Assembly: GCF_014199395.1 (NCBI RefSeq)
Contig: NZ_JACIJM010000007.1
Coordinates: 62,001-126,000 of the forward strand
Origin: Yoonia ponticola
Lineage (GTDB): Bacteria > Pseudomonadota > Alphaproteobacteria > Rhodobacterales > Rhodobacteraceae
Direction: 5' to 3'
Length of the DNA: 64,000 nucleotides
Shown: positions 1 to 8,657 of the stretch, one piece after another
Layout of the letters: each line of letters opens with the position of its first letter
How positions within the stretch are numbered: position 1 is the stretch's first letter
Notes under the pieces: model-generated
Database searches by the model: none
Told to the model about the DNA's origin: nothing
What the model saw: only the letters and a program-made list of their open reading frames with translations
Translations under genes and position numbers: made by a program

Positions 1-639
<639 letters not shown>

Positions 640-649
<10 letters not shown>

Positions 650-933
650 GTGCATCCATCCTGTGCCTCTGCGCGCTTGCAGCCTGTAGCACACGGCCGC
701 CAGCAGCACTTGCGCCCGTCGATCCGGTCCCCGCACCCGCAGCAGATACATGCGGCGCAGCACCCTACGGTTATCTGGTTGGACAAGACGCAACCTCGCT
801 TGAACGGGTGCTGATCCTACGCCAAGTCCGCGTGACCAGACCCAATACACCTACCGCCGACGCCCTACGTCCGGTGCGCATCAACTTTAACATAGGAGCG
901 GACGAGCGGATCCGATCAATCACATGCGGTTAA
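640..933 (+). CDS. I78-family peptidase inhibitor lipoprotein (copy 2)
   Basis: 97-residue protein with signal peptide and lipobox (LAACS, cysteine at about residue 16), a proline-rich linker, then a CGAAPYGYLVGQD opening and terminal ITCG as in I78 inhibitors. The middle part is less typical than in copy 1 (RVTRPNTPTADALRPVRINFNIGADERI). Its start codon overlaps the final ten bases of copy 1, so translation is very likely coupled. Function is inferred from family resemblance; no target is evident. Confidence 0.72.
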
Positions 934-1220
934 TTATTCTTGCCATGTTAGGCACACTCACCACGGCCTGTATCCCTGCAACCGCGATCAGCGAACCACC
1001 CGTCGCCGACCCGATCCCCACGGGCATCAACGACAGCTGTGGTGCTGCGCGGTACGCAGGCATCATCGGGCAAGACGCCTTTGTCTTGGAACGCGGTTTC
1101 CGACCCGGCGAAATCCGGATCATCCGACCCGGCACGGTCGCGAGCCAAGAATACCTGCCCGAGCGGATGAGCTTTGAAATCGGAGCGTCCGGCAATATCC
1201 GACGCATCGTCTGCGGCTAA
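924..1220 (+). CDS. I78-family peptidase inhibitor, probably lipoprotein (copy 3)
   Basis: 98-residue protein with a short hydrophobic signal ending near residue 16 (LTTACIP), a linker, then CGAARYAGIIGQDAF, an EIRIIRPG segment, RMSFEIG and terminal VCG. It resembles copies 1 and 2 and the I78 family. It overlaps the end of copy 2 by ten bases in the same way copy 2 overlaps copy 1, giving a three-gene translationally coupled array. No further copy follows; the last TGCGGC is not preceded by the A needed to make a start codon. Confidence 0.72.
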   Translation: MRLIILAMLGTLTTACIPATAISEPPVADPIPTGINDSCGAARYAGIIGQDAFVLERGFRPGEIRIIRPGTVASQEYLPERMSFEIGASGNIRRIVCG

Positions 1221-1295
1221 GACCAAGCAAACATCTGAACGCAAATACCCCTGCCACTGCTATGGCTGGGTCGCTTGCGGGCTTTGGGGGTTCAC

Positions 1296-1356
1296 AAAGT
1301 CTCCGGTGTCGCACACTGGGTGGGGGCTATCGAATGCAACACCGGAGTAGCACTTT
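1296..1356 (+). other. predicted hairpin in the 1221-1493 intergenic stretch
   Basis: In the 273-bp gap between the inhibitors and the DUF2794 gene, CTCCGGTGT (1301-1309) is the exact reverse complement of ACACCGGAG (1339-1347). The stem continues with AAAGT (1296-1300) and ACTTT (1352-1356) after a 4-nt bulge. Nothing else in the gap was recognised. It could be part of a small RNA or a leader; no T-run follows, so it is not a standard terminator. Strand is arbitrary. Confidence 0.35.
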
Positions 1357-1493
1357 GCTGACTAAGTGTTTGACGGACCCGCATGGCGGCAAGAGGGTCG
1401 GCAAAGGGCAATCTGCCGTTCATTTTGTGGCGAGATTGGGGCGCAGCTTCAAACGGGCTTGATTCCCCGCCTGAATGCCCCAAACTAAGACAC

Positions 1494-1826
1494 ATGACAT
1501 TCACCCAACTTCACCAGCCCTTTCCCGAACAGGTCTCATTTCACCGGACTGAACTGTCCGTGATCATGTCGCTCTACGGACGCATGGTTGCTGCAGGCGA
1601 ATGGCGGGACTACGGCATTTCATCGCTACGCGATTTCGCGGTCTTCTCGATATTCAAACGCACAGCCGAGAACCCGATCTACAAAATCGAAAAGCGGCCC
1701 AAACTGCGGATGAAGCAAGGACAATATGCGCTGGTCGGCATTGACGGTCAGGTCTTGAAACGCGGCAACGACCTGAAATCCGTGTTGCGGGTGTTAGAGC
1801 GGAAATTGATCCGAATCGTGGATTGA
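1494..1826 (+). CDS. DUF2794 family protein
   Basis: 110-residue cytoplasmic protein of the alphaproteobacterial DUF2794 family. Recognisable parts are FHRTELSVIMSLYGRMVAAGEWRDY near the start, the FSIFKRTAENP block and the basic QYALVGIDGQVLKRG/LVLERKL-like end. No catalytic motif is visible and the function is unknown. The ATG at 1494 is chosen over the in-frame start at 1383 because the family begins with the short stretch just before FHRTELS and the extra upstream residues look non-coding. It converges on the NlpC/P60 gene. Confidence 0.85.
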   Translation: MTFTQLHQPFPEQVSFHRTELSVIMSLYGRMVAAGEWRDYGISSLRDFAVFSIFKRTAENPIYKIEKRPKLRMKQGQYALVGIDGQVLKRGNDLKSVLRVLERKLIRIVD

Positions 1827-1836
1827 AACCGCAGAA

Positions 1837-1877
1837 TTTGAGTTGTTTTGGCGAAATGAAGGGCGGGCGGGGTGCCC
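1837..1877 (-). repeat. intergenic repeat, family 2, copy 1
   Basis: The plus-strand segment GAGTTGTTTTGGCGAAATGAAGGG (written in parts: GAGTTGTTTTGG, CGAAATGAAGGG) recurs almost exactly at 30659-30684. Both copies end directly at the stop codon of a minus-strand gene (here the NlpC/P60 gene, stop at 1878-1880). It is listed on the minus strand because it then begins at that stop. Confidence 0.6.
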
Positions 1878-2705
1878 CTATGTCAGCCGTTTACGCGCGG
1901 TCACATCGCCATCGCCTTGCGCCTTGATACGGATGATCGCGGCCGTGATTGGTTCATAGGTCGCGGCCATATGATGCGCGTTCGCATGCAGCATCACATC
2001 CGCATCGACCATGATCCCGACGTGCCCTTTCCAGAACATCAGATCACCGCGCTGTAATGGTGCGTCTGGCGCTATGTCTTGTCCCAGTTCCATTTGCTGC
2101 AGATCACTATCACCGGGACAGAACATACCGCAGGACTGCAGCCCTGCCTGCACGAGGCCAGAACAATCGACGCCAATCGTGCTGTTGCCGCCCCAAAGAT
2201 ACGGCGTCCCGAAATAGAGCTGCGCGACAGTGACAGGGTCAGCAAAGGGGCGATCCAGCGGGCGCAAATGTTTCTTAGGGATGAACCCCTGCGGCGTCTC
2301 ATACATTTTATGACGTTCATCAATCACCTGCACCTGCGCACCAAAAGTCAGGCGCATCAGGTCGGATGATTTGAAGCTCTCGGTCTCGTAAGCGTGCGTT
2401 GCCGTGGTCGCGATCCGGAATGTCGGCGTGTCAACATCAGCAACTGCACTGCTTGGCACATAACCCACGTAGCCATCGGCATCGGACTGCACAAAAGCCC
2501 AGCCGTTCAGGTTTTCAAACACGCTCACCCCTGCCCCCAGCAAAAGCTGCCGATCACGCTTGCCTTCGGGCTTTGCGCAAATATCCACAATCGGCTGTGT
2601 GATCCGTTGCGGAATGCCATCGACGTAAGCATCCGCTGGCACGATGCCTTTCAGGTGCTTGGCCGCGACCCTGCCGTTGGCGGGCGTGAGACGTCTATCG
2701 CTCAT
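1878..2705 (-). CDS. NlpC/P60 family cysteine peptidase with SH3-like domains
   Basis: 275 residues. Residues about 40-150 look like two bacterial SH3-type cell-wall binding modules; residues about 155-265 are the NlpC/P60 papain-like domain. The catalytic cysteine is C181 in VDCSGLVQ and the histidine is H228 in WKGHVGIM; H240 in MLHANAHH can be the third polar residue. Enzymes of this family cleave the D-Glu to diaminoacid bond in murein peptides, mostly in peptide recycling or remodelling. No signal peptide is visible, so it may act in the cytoplasm on imported muropeptides. Its start overlaps the stop of the upstream aminopeptidase by 4 nt (ATGA), so the two form one operon for peptide breakdown. 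Confidence 0.9.
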   Translation of the reverse strand: MSDRRLTPANGRVAAKHLKGIVPADAYVDGIPQRITQPIVDICAKPEGKRDRQLLLGAGVSVFENLNGWAFVQSDADGYVGYVPSSAVADVDTPTFRIATTATHAYETESFKSSDLMRLTFGAQVQVIDERHKMYETPQGFIPKKHLRPLDRPFADPVTVAQLYFGTPYLWGGNSTIGVDCSGLVQAGLQSCGMFCPGDSDLQQMELGQDIAPDAPLQRGDLMFWKGHVGIMVDADVMLHANAHHMAATYEPITAAIIRIKAQGDGDVTARKRLT

Positions 2706-4081
2706 AGGTCGAGCATCGCTGGTAGCGCCGCGAGGATTGCCCGTGCGCCCATGCCAACGCCGCCTTTGGGTCGCGCTGGAGCCGCGGCAGGGTTCCAGCC
2801 GTAGACGTCGAAATGCATGTAGGGTGATTGCACAAAGCGGCGCAGGAATAGGGCCGCCGTGATCGTGCCAGCAAATCCGCCTTTGGGCGCGTTGTCGAGA
2901 TCAGCGATCCCCGGTTCGATCATCGCCTCGTAGGGTTCGTGGAAGGGCAACCGCCAGACAGGATCGGCCACGTCATTCGCGACGTTTTCCAACGCTTGGG
3001 CGAATTTCGGGGTGTCGGTGAAATACGGCGAAATGTCCGGCCCAACTGCCACACGCGCAGCGCCCGTCAGCGTCGCCATTGAGATCACCAAATCCGGCGT
3101 CGTCTCGTCCGCAAGTGCAAGCGCATCCGCCAGCACCAGCCGCCCTTCGGCATCGGTATTGTTAATTTCGACCGTCAGGCCTTTGCGCGATGTCAGGATA
3201 TCTTGGGGCCGGAACGCGGTCCCATCAATGCTATTTTCAACCGCAGGGATCAGAACACGCAGACGCAGCGGCAATTTCAGCCCCATAATCATATGCGCCA
3301 AACCTAGCACCGTCGCCGATCCGCCCATGTCTTTTTTCATCAGGCCCATCGACGCACCGGGTTTGATGTTCAGCCCGCCCGTGTCGAAACAAACGCCCTT
3401 ACCGACCAACGTCAGCGTCGGACCTGCATCACCCCATGTCATGTCGATCAAACGCGGGGCGCGGTGTGGATCAGGGCCAACAGCGCGGCCAACCGTGTGG
3501 ATCATCGGGAAATTCTGGGTCAACAGATCCTCGCCTGCAATCACGTTCACAGCAGCGCCATGTTGATCCGCCAAATTACGGGTCGCGGCTTCCAGATCGC
3601 CCGGTCCCATGTCCGCCGTTGGGGTATTAATCAAATCGCGGGTCAATGCCTCGCCAGCCGCGATAACCTCTAACCTTGCAGCATCAACGCCTTCAGGGGC
3701 TTTCAGACGCGCAACGGGTTTCGCAGGGGCCACATAGCGGTCAAAACTGTAGCTCGCCAACAGCCACCCAAGCACTGTTTCCTCTAGCGCCAATCCCGAC
3801 AGGCCAGCCGCAATATGATAGGTCGCGACAGGTAGCGTGCGCGCGGCAGCAGACACTTGAAACCGACCACGGGCGCGGGCTTTTGCCGTTCCATAACCGA
3901 CCAAAGCAAATGCAATCGCGCCGTCATTCCCCGGCACGGCTAGCGTTTGGCCCAAGCTACCGTCAAATCCATTGGCATCAGCCCAAGCACGGGCTTCGGC
4001 AGGAATCGCATCCAAATTTTCAGAAGGAATCACGTGAAGAGGGATGCTTTCTGCATCTTGGCGGGCAAACGTCAGCGACAT
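2702..4081 (-). CDS. leucyl aminopeptidase family (M17) metallopeptidase
   Basis: 459-residue cytosolic di-metal aminopeptidase. The C-terminal catalytic domain shows the M17 metal and catalytic motifs: VGKGVCFDTGGLNIKP (K228, D233), KKDMGGSA (D251) and NNTDAEGRL (D310, E312, R314). The N-terminal domain (1-150) is diverged, as in PepB-like members. It removes N-terminal residues from peptides. It is translationally coupled to the downstream NlpC/P60 peptidase, suggesting joint degradation of cell-wall or other peptides. AGGAT lies just before the ATG. Confidence 0.92.
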   Translation of the reverse strand: MSLTFARQDAESIPLHVIPSENLDAIPAEARAWADANGFDGSLGQTLAVPGNDGAIAFALVGYGTAKARARGRFQVSAAARTLPVATYHIAAGLSGLALEETVLGWLLASYSFDRYVAPAKPVARLKAPEGVDAARLEVIAAGEALTRDLINTPTADMGPGDLEAATRNLADQHGAAVNVIAGEDLLTQNFPMIHTVGRAVGPDPHRAPRLIDMTWGDAGPTLTLVGKGVCFDTGGLNIKPGASMGLMKKDMGGSATVLGLAHMIMGLKLPLRLRVLIPAVENSIDGTAFRPQDILTSRKGLTVEINNTDAEGRLVLADALALADETTPDLVISMATLTGAARVAVGPDISPYFTDTPKFAQALENVANDVADPVWRLPFHEPYEAMIEPGIADLDNAPKGGFAGTITAALFLRRFVQSPYMHFDVYGWNPAAAPARPKGGVGMGARAILAALPAMLDL

Positions 4082-4178
4082 ATTTTTATCCTAGTTCGGG
4101 CATTTAACGCCAGACTAGCAACCCACGTGGGCGCTGCAAGGATGATCGTGACGGACCGGCACCTCTTTGTGAGATCGG

Positions 4179-4514
4179 TTAAGCGTAGTCGCGGAAATCC
4201 CAAACGTGGCTGACAGCAGCATCAAACGCGCGTTCTAACCGCGCAATCGTCGCCCCTAATGCCACCCCACATCGCATCTCAGCCGCAGTGGCCGTGTGAC
4301 GGGCAACCAAGGCAACCTCGGTCAGGCCAATCTGATCGGCAATCGCACCCATGCGTTTGGCTGGTGCGGGAATCTCTGAAAACGCACCGATTCTGCGGGA
4401 CGTCTGCAAATGATCCAGCTTTATGGCGATGTCTTGCAGTGCGCGGCATACGATATCCTCTGCATCATGATCGGCCAACGTATTGAACAACGTGCATAAT
4501 GGGGCCGGATTCAT
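4179..4514 (-). CDS. hypothetical protein
   Basis: 111-residue soluble protein starting MNPAPLCTLFNTLADHDAEDIV. It looks mainly alpha-helical (long runs of Ala, Leu, Ile, Arg) and has no signal peptide or known motif. I do not recognise the family. The ATG at 4514 is preferred to 4601 since the longer version adds a low-quality proline/arginine stretch. It is divergent from the carbonic anhydrase gene and separated from it by about 210 bp. Confidence 0.6.
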   Translation of the reverse strand: MNPAPLCTLFNTLADHDAEDIVCRALQDIAIKLDHLQTSRRIGAFSEIPAPAKRMGAIADQIGLTEVALVARHTATAAEMRCGVALGATIARLERAFDAAVSHVWDFRDYA

Positions 4515-4725
4515 TGTGAAATTCTCCAGACATCGCAAGACGGCGACGCTGGCGGTGGGACGGGCTGGTGGATGCACCAGTAAGGGGCTGAAATATGTCA
4601 TGACACTGTTCTACCCGCAGTTGGTGTCTGAATGGTTGATCTCTACAATTGAAAAGGTTCAAAAACCTCTCGAAATCCAAGTAAATTCGACGTAAGAGCC
4701 AGTGACCTATTCGGGAGAGTCTATC

Positions 4726-5370
4726 ATGCCGTACCGCCACGCCCTGCCCGCATATTTAGCCAAACGTTACCATGGCTGGAAAGCGACCACCTACGCCGAG
4801 AATAAAAGCTGGTACAAACGACTTGCCGAAGACGGGCAACATCCACGTGCGATGGTGATTTCGTGCTGCGACAGTCGTGTGCATGTGACGTCGATTTTCG
4901 GGGCGGATCAGGGTGAATTCTTTATTCACCGGAACGTTGCGAACCTCGTGCCGCCTTATAACCCAGACGGGGAATATCACGGGACGTCGGCAGCCGTGGA
5001 ATATGCGGTAAACACATTGAAAGTGTCGCACCTGATTGTCCTTGGGCATTCGAACTGCGGCGGCGTTGCAGGTTGCTACCACATGTGCGCTGGCAACGCG
5101 CCCGAACTGGAAGACAAAAGCAGCTTTGTTGGGCGCTGGATGGACATTCTACGGCCCGGCTACGACCGTCTGCCGAATGGCACGGACGCGGACCGCCTGA
5201 CGGCTTTGGAAAAAGAATCGGTTCTGGTGTCGCTGGAAAACCTGATGACGTTCCCGTTTGTGAAAGCAGCAGTTGAAAGCGAAAACCTGTCACTGCACGG
5301 CCTGTGGAACGATATCGGTGAAGGTACGCTCGAAGCCTACACCGACGACGCTGGATATCAGGCTGTTTAA
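4726..5370 (+). CDS. beta-class carbonic anhydrase
   Basis: 214-residue cytoplasmic zinc enzyme that interconverts CO2 and bicarbonate. Zinc ligands are in VISCCDSRVH (the C-x-D-x-R motif) and GHSNCGGV (H-x2-C); the HRNVANLVPP segment is also characteristic. The chosen ATG at 4726 follows GGGAGAG at ideal distance; the in-frame GTG at 4702 is weaker. Single gene, followed by a hairpin. Confidence 0.94.
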   Translation: MPYRHALPAYLAKRYHGWKATTYAENKSWYKRLAEDGQHPRAMVISCCDSRVHVTSIFGADQGEFFIHRNVANLVPPYNPDGEYHGTSAAVEYAVNTLKVSHLIVLGHSNCGGVAGCYHMCAGNAPELEDKSSFVGRWMDILRPGYDRLPNGTDADRLTALEKESVLVSLENLMTFPFVKAAVESENLSLHGLWNDIGEGTLEAYTDDAGYQAV

Positions 5371-5448
5371 GGGTTTCTTAACCATCATCTGCTAAACAAA
5401 GCAGGTGGACATCCAAAGCAGCGCGTCGCGCTCAAAACGTCGGATGAT

Positions 5449-5480
5449 GCTCGAAGACGACAAATGCACCGTCTTCGAGC
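5449..5480. terminator. 11-bp hairpin between convergent carbonic anhydrase and asd
   Basis: GCTCGAAGACG (5449-5459) and CGTCTTCGAGC (5470-5480) form a perfect 11-bp stem with a 10-nt loop, between two genes that end towards each other. There is no strong T-run on either side, so it is a likely but not textbook terminator or 3-prime stabiliser. Confidence 0.5.
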
Positions 5481-5496
5481 TAATCAATCAAGGCAT

Positions 5497-6519
5497 TTAG
5501 CCTTTTTTCAGGCACTCACGTCCCAGCAATTCCGCGATCTGAACCGCGTTCAATGCCGCACCTTTGCGCAGGTTGTCGGACACGCACCACAGGTTCAAAC
5601 CGTTGTCGATTGTGCTGTCCTGACGGATGCGGGAAATGAACGTCGCATAATCGCCGACGCATTCGATTGGCGTCACGTAGCCGCCATCTTCGCGCTTATC
5701 GATAACCATGATGCCCGGTGCTTCACGCAGGATATCGCGGGCTTCGTCTTCGTCGAGAAATTCTTCAAACTCGATGTTGATCGCTTCAGAATGGCCAACG
5801 AATACTGGAACACGCACACAAGTCGCCGTGACTTTGATGTTCTTATCGACGATTTTCTTCGTCTCAACGACCATCTTCCACTCTTCTTTGGTGGTGCCGT
5901 CTTCCATGAACGCATCGATATGCGGGATCACGTTGAACGCGATCTGCTTGGTGAACACGTCTTGGGTCTTGTTGTCAGTCGGGTTGTAGATCGACTTTGT
6001 CTCGTCCCACAGCGCATCAATCGCAGCTTTACCGCCACCAGAAACAGACTGGTATGTCGACACAACAACGCGTTTGATCTTTGCACGGTCGTGCAGCGGC
6101 TTCAGCGCCACAACCATCTGCGCAGTCGAGCAGTTCGGGTTCGCGATGATGTTCTTTTTCGAATACCCGTGAACCGCCTCTGGGTTCACCTCTGGCACGA
6201 TCAACGGAACATCCGGATCGTAGCGGTAGAGGCTAGAGTTATCGATCACAACGCAGCCCGCTTTTGCAGCAATCGGCGCGTATTTCTGTGTCGCTTCAGA
6301 GCCGACAGCGAACAACGCCATGTCCCAACCCGTAAAGTCGAACGTATCAAGGTCTTTGGTCTTCAGGGTTTTGTCGCCGAATGACACTTCGGTGCCCAGC
6401 GATTTACGGCTGGCCAGTACTGCAATTTCATCCACCGGGAACTCACGCTCCGCGAGGATATTGAGCATTTCGTGACCCACATTACCTGTGGCGCCTACGA
6501 TGACAATTTTATAACCCAT
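5497..6519 (-). CDS. asd: aspartate-semialdehyde dehydrogenase
   Basis: 340 residues, the usual length. It makes aspartate semialdehyde from aspartyl phosphate with NADPH, the branch point to lysine/diaminopimelate, threonine and methionine. The N-terminal Rossmann motif is VGATGNVGHEM; the catalytic cysteine is in IIANPNCSTAQM (about residue 129); SVSGGGKAA and the HIDAF region are family signatures. Single gene, ending at the hairpin shared with carbonic anhydrase. Confidence 0.95.
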   Translation of the reverse strand: MGYKIVIVGATGNVGHEMLNILAEREFPVDEIAVLASRKSLGTEVSFGDKTLKTKDLDTFDFTGWDMALFAVGSEATQKYAPIAAKAGCVVIDNSSLYRYDPDVPLIVPEVNPEAVHGYSKKNIIANPNCSTAQMVVALKPLHDRAKIKRVVVSTYQSVSGGGKAAIDALWDETKSIYNPTDNKTQDVFTKQIAFNVIPHIDAFMEDGTTKEEWKMVVETKKIVDKNIKVTATCVRVPVFVGHSEAINIEFEEFLDEDEARDILREAPGIMVIDKREDGGYVTPIECVGDYATFISRIRQDSTIDNGLNLWCVSDNLRKGAALNAVQIAELLGRECLKKG

Positions 6520-6585
6520 TGATCCTATCCTTGGTTAAACCGCTGTCCCTTTAGCGTGCAGGTGCGCCAAAAGAAAGAGGCATCA

Positions 6586-7764
6586 CTAATCCGTGCGATC
6601 TGTCGCAAAGAAATAAGCGATCAAGCCACACATCAACGCCCCTAAAAAGAAGGCAAAGATCAAGGTATATGCGGTCGTTGCACCGCCAGCCATCGCCATG
6701 CCCTGCGTATGTAAGGGGGCCGTGATAAACTGCGCAACACCAACGCCGCCGATGCTAAACAGGTTGACCAAGGTCACACCGCGTCCGGTCAAATGCGCGG
6801 GAAAGAACGCCTTTGCGTGGGCGACCAACAGCGGAAACGCCGTGCCGCCAAACCCGATCATCGCCAGCAAAACCGCAGAAGCCCAAACGCCCGGCGCTGG
6901 AAAAAGAGCCAGCGTCGTCAAAGCAACAGCGCTCATCATACTGCCGCCCACGATCACCCATTTGCGCGTGCGGAACATACGTTCTAACGGGCCATAAGCA
7001 AAACTGCCCGCAATCATGGCCAGCCCCATCACAAGGGTGACTTGGCCGATCAGGCTCACATCTGCCCCATACATATCACTGATATACGGACCCGCCCAAA
7101 GACCGCGCAGACCAGCGGCGGGCGCATAACTTACCAGCATCATCGCAAAAATCGGCCAGAGTTGCGGCATTTTTAACAACTCGAAAATCGACCCACGGTG
7201 CGCGGTTTCTATCATCGGCGGGTTTTTCACTGTCACCCACATCAAGACTGCAACGGCGAGGGACGTAAATCCCAAACCCTGCATCGTTTCGCGCCAACCG
7301 AACTCTGTCACCGCCCACGCCATTGGTGATGCCCCCGCGAGATTACCCAGTGACCCGATCCCGATTGTAGCCCCCGCCAAGGTGGCAAAAACAGCAGGCG
7401 AATAGGTGCGTGCAAAGATGAAATAACTGGCCATCAGGACAGGCGCGCAGCCGATCCCGATCAAGCCCATCGCGATTGTGACATGCACAGGACTTTGAGC
7501 CGCTGCGAAAACAAACGCGCCGCCACCCGCGCCCAGCGCGAACAGGACTACAGCCGTGATCTTGGGTCCAACGCGGTCTAGCGCCACGCCAATCGGAATT
7601 TGGATCGCAGCAAAGACCAAGAACCAAACACCCGAAGCAGTCGCCAAGTCATCAGGCATAGCGCCAATATCGGCCTGCAAATCAGGTGCAAGCACCGGCA
7701 GAAACGCGCGGAAAAACTGTGACAGCCCATAGGCCAGCACCAAAAACGCAATACCCAACTTCAT
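6586..7764 (-). CDS. MFS transporter
   Basis: 392-residue integral membrane protein with about 12 hydrophobic segments and the loop 2-3 signature region GVALDRVGPK. Substrate cannot be read from sequence. The start at 7764 overlaps the stop of the upstream Asp/Glu racemase-like gene by 4 nt (ATGA), so the pair is one operon and the carrier probably moves a substrate or product of that enzyme. The longer in-frame extension to 7884 lies inside the racemase gene and is rejected. Confidence 0.85.
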   Translation of the reverse strand: MKLGIAFLVLAYGLSQFFRAFLPVLAPDLQADIGAMPDDLATASGVWFLVFAAIQIPIGVALDRVGPKITAVVLFALGAGGGAFVFAAAQSPVHVTIAMGLIGIGCAPVLMASYFIFARTYSPAVFATLAGATIGIGSLGNLAGASPMAWAVTEFGWRETMQGLGFTSLAVAVLMWVTVKNPPMIETAHRGSIFELLKMPQLWPIFAMMLVSYAPAAGLRGLWAGPYISDMYGADVSLIGQVTLVMGLAMIAGSFAYGPLERMFRTRKWVIVGGSMMSAVALTTLALFPAPGVWASAVLLAMIGFGGTAFPLLVAHAKAFFPAHLTGRGVTLVNLFSIGGVGVAQFITAPLHTQGMAMAGGATTAYTLIFAFFLGALMCGLIAYFFATDRTD

Positions 7765-8378
7765 GACAACGCCACCCCTATCACACGGTCCGCCGCCAGT
7801 GCTGGCGACGACAAAACCGGTATTTTCAAATCTCTTAACGCAGGCTCTGCGACACGCATCGACGCTTGCGCCAAAATCACACAATTATGCCCGACACTGG
7901 CCTTGCGCACCGACGTCGCGACCGCATCGGCAAATCCAGCCATATCGCCCGATTCAAACAACCCCCATGCCCCGTCACACAGATGCACGGTTGGCGCTAT
8001 AGCTGCGTCCGCCTCCATCAGCAACGACAGCGACGCGGCCCGCGTGCTTTCCAGATAAATCGCAAGCAACGGCTTGGTGCCGAGGGTCGCTGCGACCTCC
8101 ATCAGCGGGCGGTCAATGCGGATCACCTTCGGGTTCTGCAACTGATCCACCAACGGCCCAAGCGTCGAACAGGTGCACAAGATCGCGTCCGTCTCGCCCA
8201 GCGCAGCTATCACATCAGCAAACATTTCAGCGACGGCTGAAATGCCACCAACTTGGGCCCGCGCCAATAAATCTTCGCGTACAACATGCACAACTTGAGC
8301 GTCGGGCGCCTTGTCCGCAAACAGGTCAGAAAACGTCGCGACATGAACCTGCGCCGTATGAAGACAAGCGATCCGCAT
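7761..8378 (-). CDS. aspartate/glutamate racemase family protein
   Basis: 205 residues. The LCTCSTLGPL segment (about residue 68) carries the first catalytic cysteine of the Asp/Glu/hydantoin racemase superfamily; a second cysteine lies in NCVILAQASM (about 165). Members racemise amino acids or hydantoins, or decarboxylate malonates, without cofactor. Which reaction applies here is unknown. Coupled to the downstream MFS gene and divergent from the inositol transport operon, with the LacI-type operator in the shared 280-bp gap about 210 bp upstream of its start. Confidence 0.75.
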   Translation of the reverse strand: MRIACLHTAQVHVATFSDLFADKAPDAQVVHVVREDLLARAQVGGISAVAEMFADVIAALGETDAILCTCSTLGPLVDQLQNPKVIRIDRPLMEVAATLGTKPLLAIYLESTRAASLSLLMEADAAIAPTVHLCDGAWGLFESGDMAGFADAVATSVRKASVGHNCVILAQASMRVAEPALRDLKIPVLSSPALAADRVIGVALS

Positions 8379-8587
8379 TTCGAAATCCTTTTCAAGTCCG
8401 CGATGTCTGACACAAGCCTTTCACCCCAACAAGAGCGGCGCATCTTCTTTTCAAATTCAACTCAAGCGAGTCGTTTGCGACCAGATTCGCGGCGGCTACT
8501 TCATATCGGATTGCACGAAACGAACCGGAAATACCTCAGTAAACCTTACCAAAATCAGCCCGTTACGCGAAATATTTCGACACTTAA

Positions 8588-8601
8588 TGCAACCGGTTGC
8601 A
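8588..8601. promoter_or_regulatory. LacI-type operator, copy 1
   Basis: Perfect 14-bp palindrome TGCAACCGGTTGCA with the central CG typical of LacI-family operators. The same core recurs at 17387-17404, upstream of iolD. It overlaps the -35 element of the promoter below, a position that fits repression. The probable ligand is the LacI protein encoded at 12685, in the operon this promoter would drive. Confidence 0.8.
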
Positions 8602-8625
8602 ATAATTTAAAACCATGCCTACAGT
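8597..8625 (+). promoter_or_regulatory. predicted sigma70 promoter of the inositol transport operon
   Basis: TTGCAA (8597-8602), a 17-bp spacer and TACAGT (8620-8625) match the housekeeping promoter pattern. The -35 box is the right half of the operator palindrome, so repressor and polymerase would compete directly. The first gene starts at 8658. Confidence 0.6.
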
Positions 8626-8657
8626 AACGCTACGGAACTCGGGAAAGACCATTTCAC

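Noticed and set aside
5464-6384. 306-residue plus-strand ORF
   Set aside because: Antisense shadow of asd; the protein is His/Arg/Phe-rich without domain features.
7562-7884. longer N terminus for the MFS protein (from 7884)
   Set aside because: The added 40 residues lie inside the racemase gene and are not hydrophobic; the ATG at 7764 gives a normal first helix.
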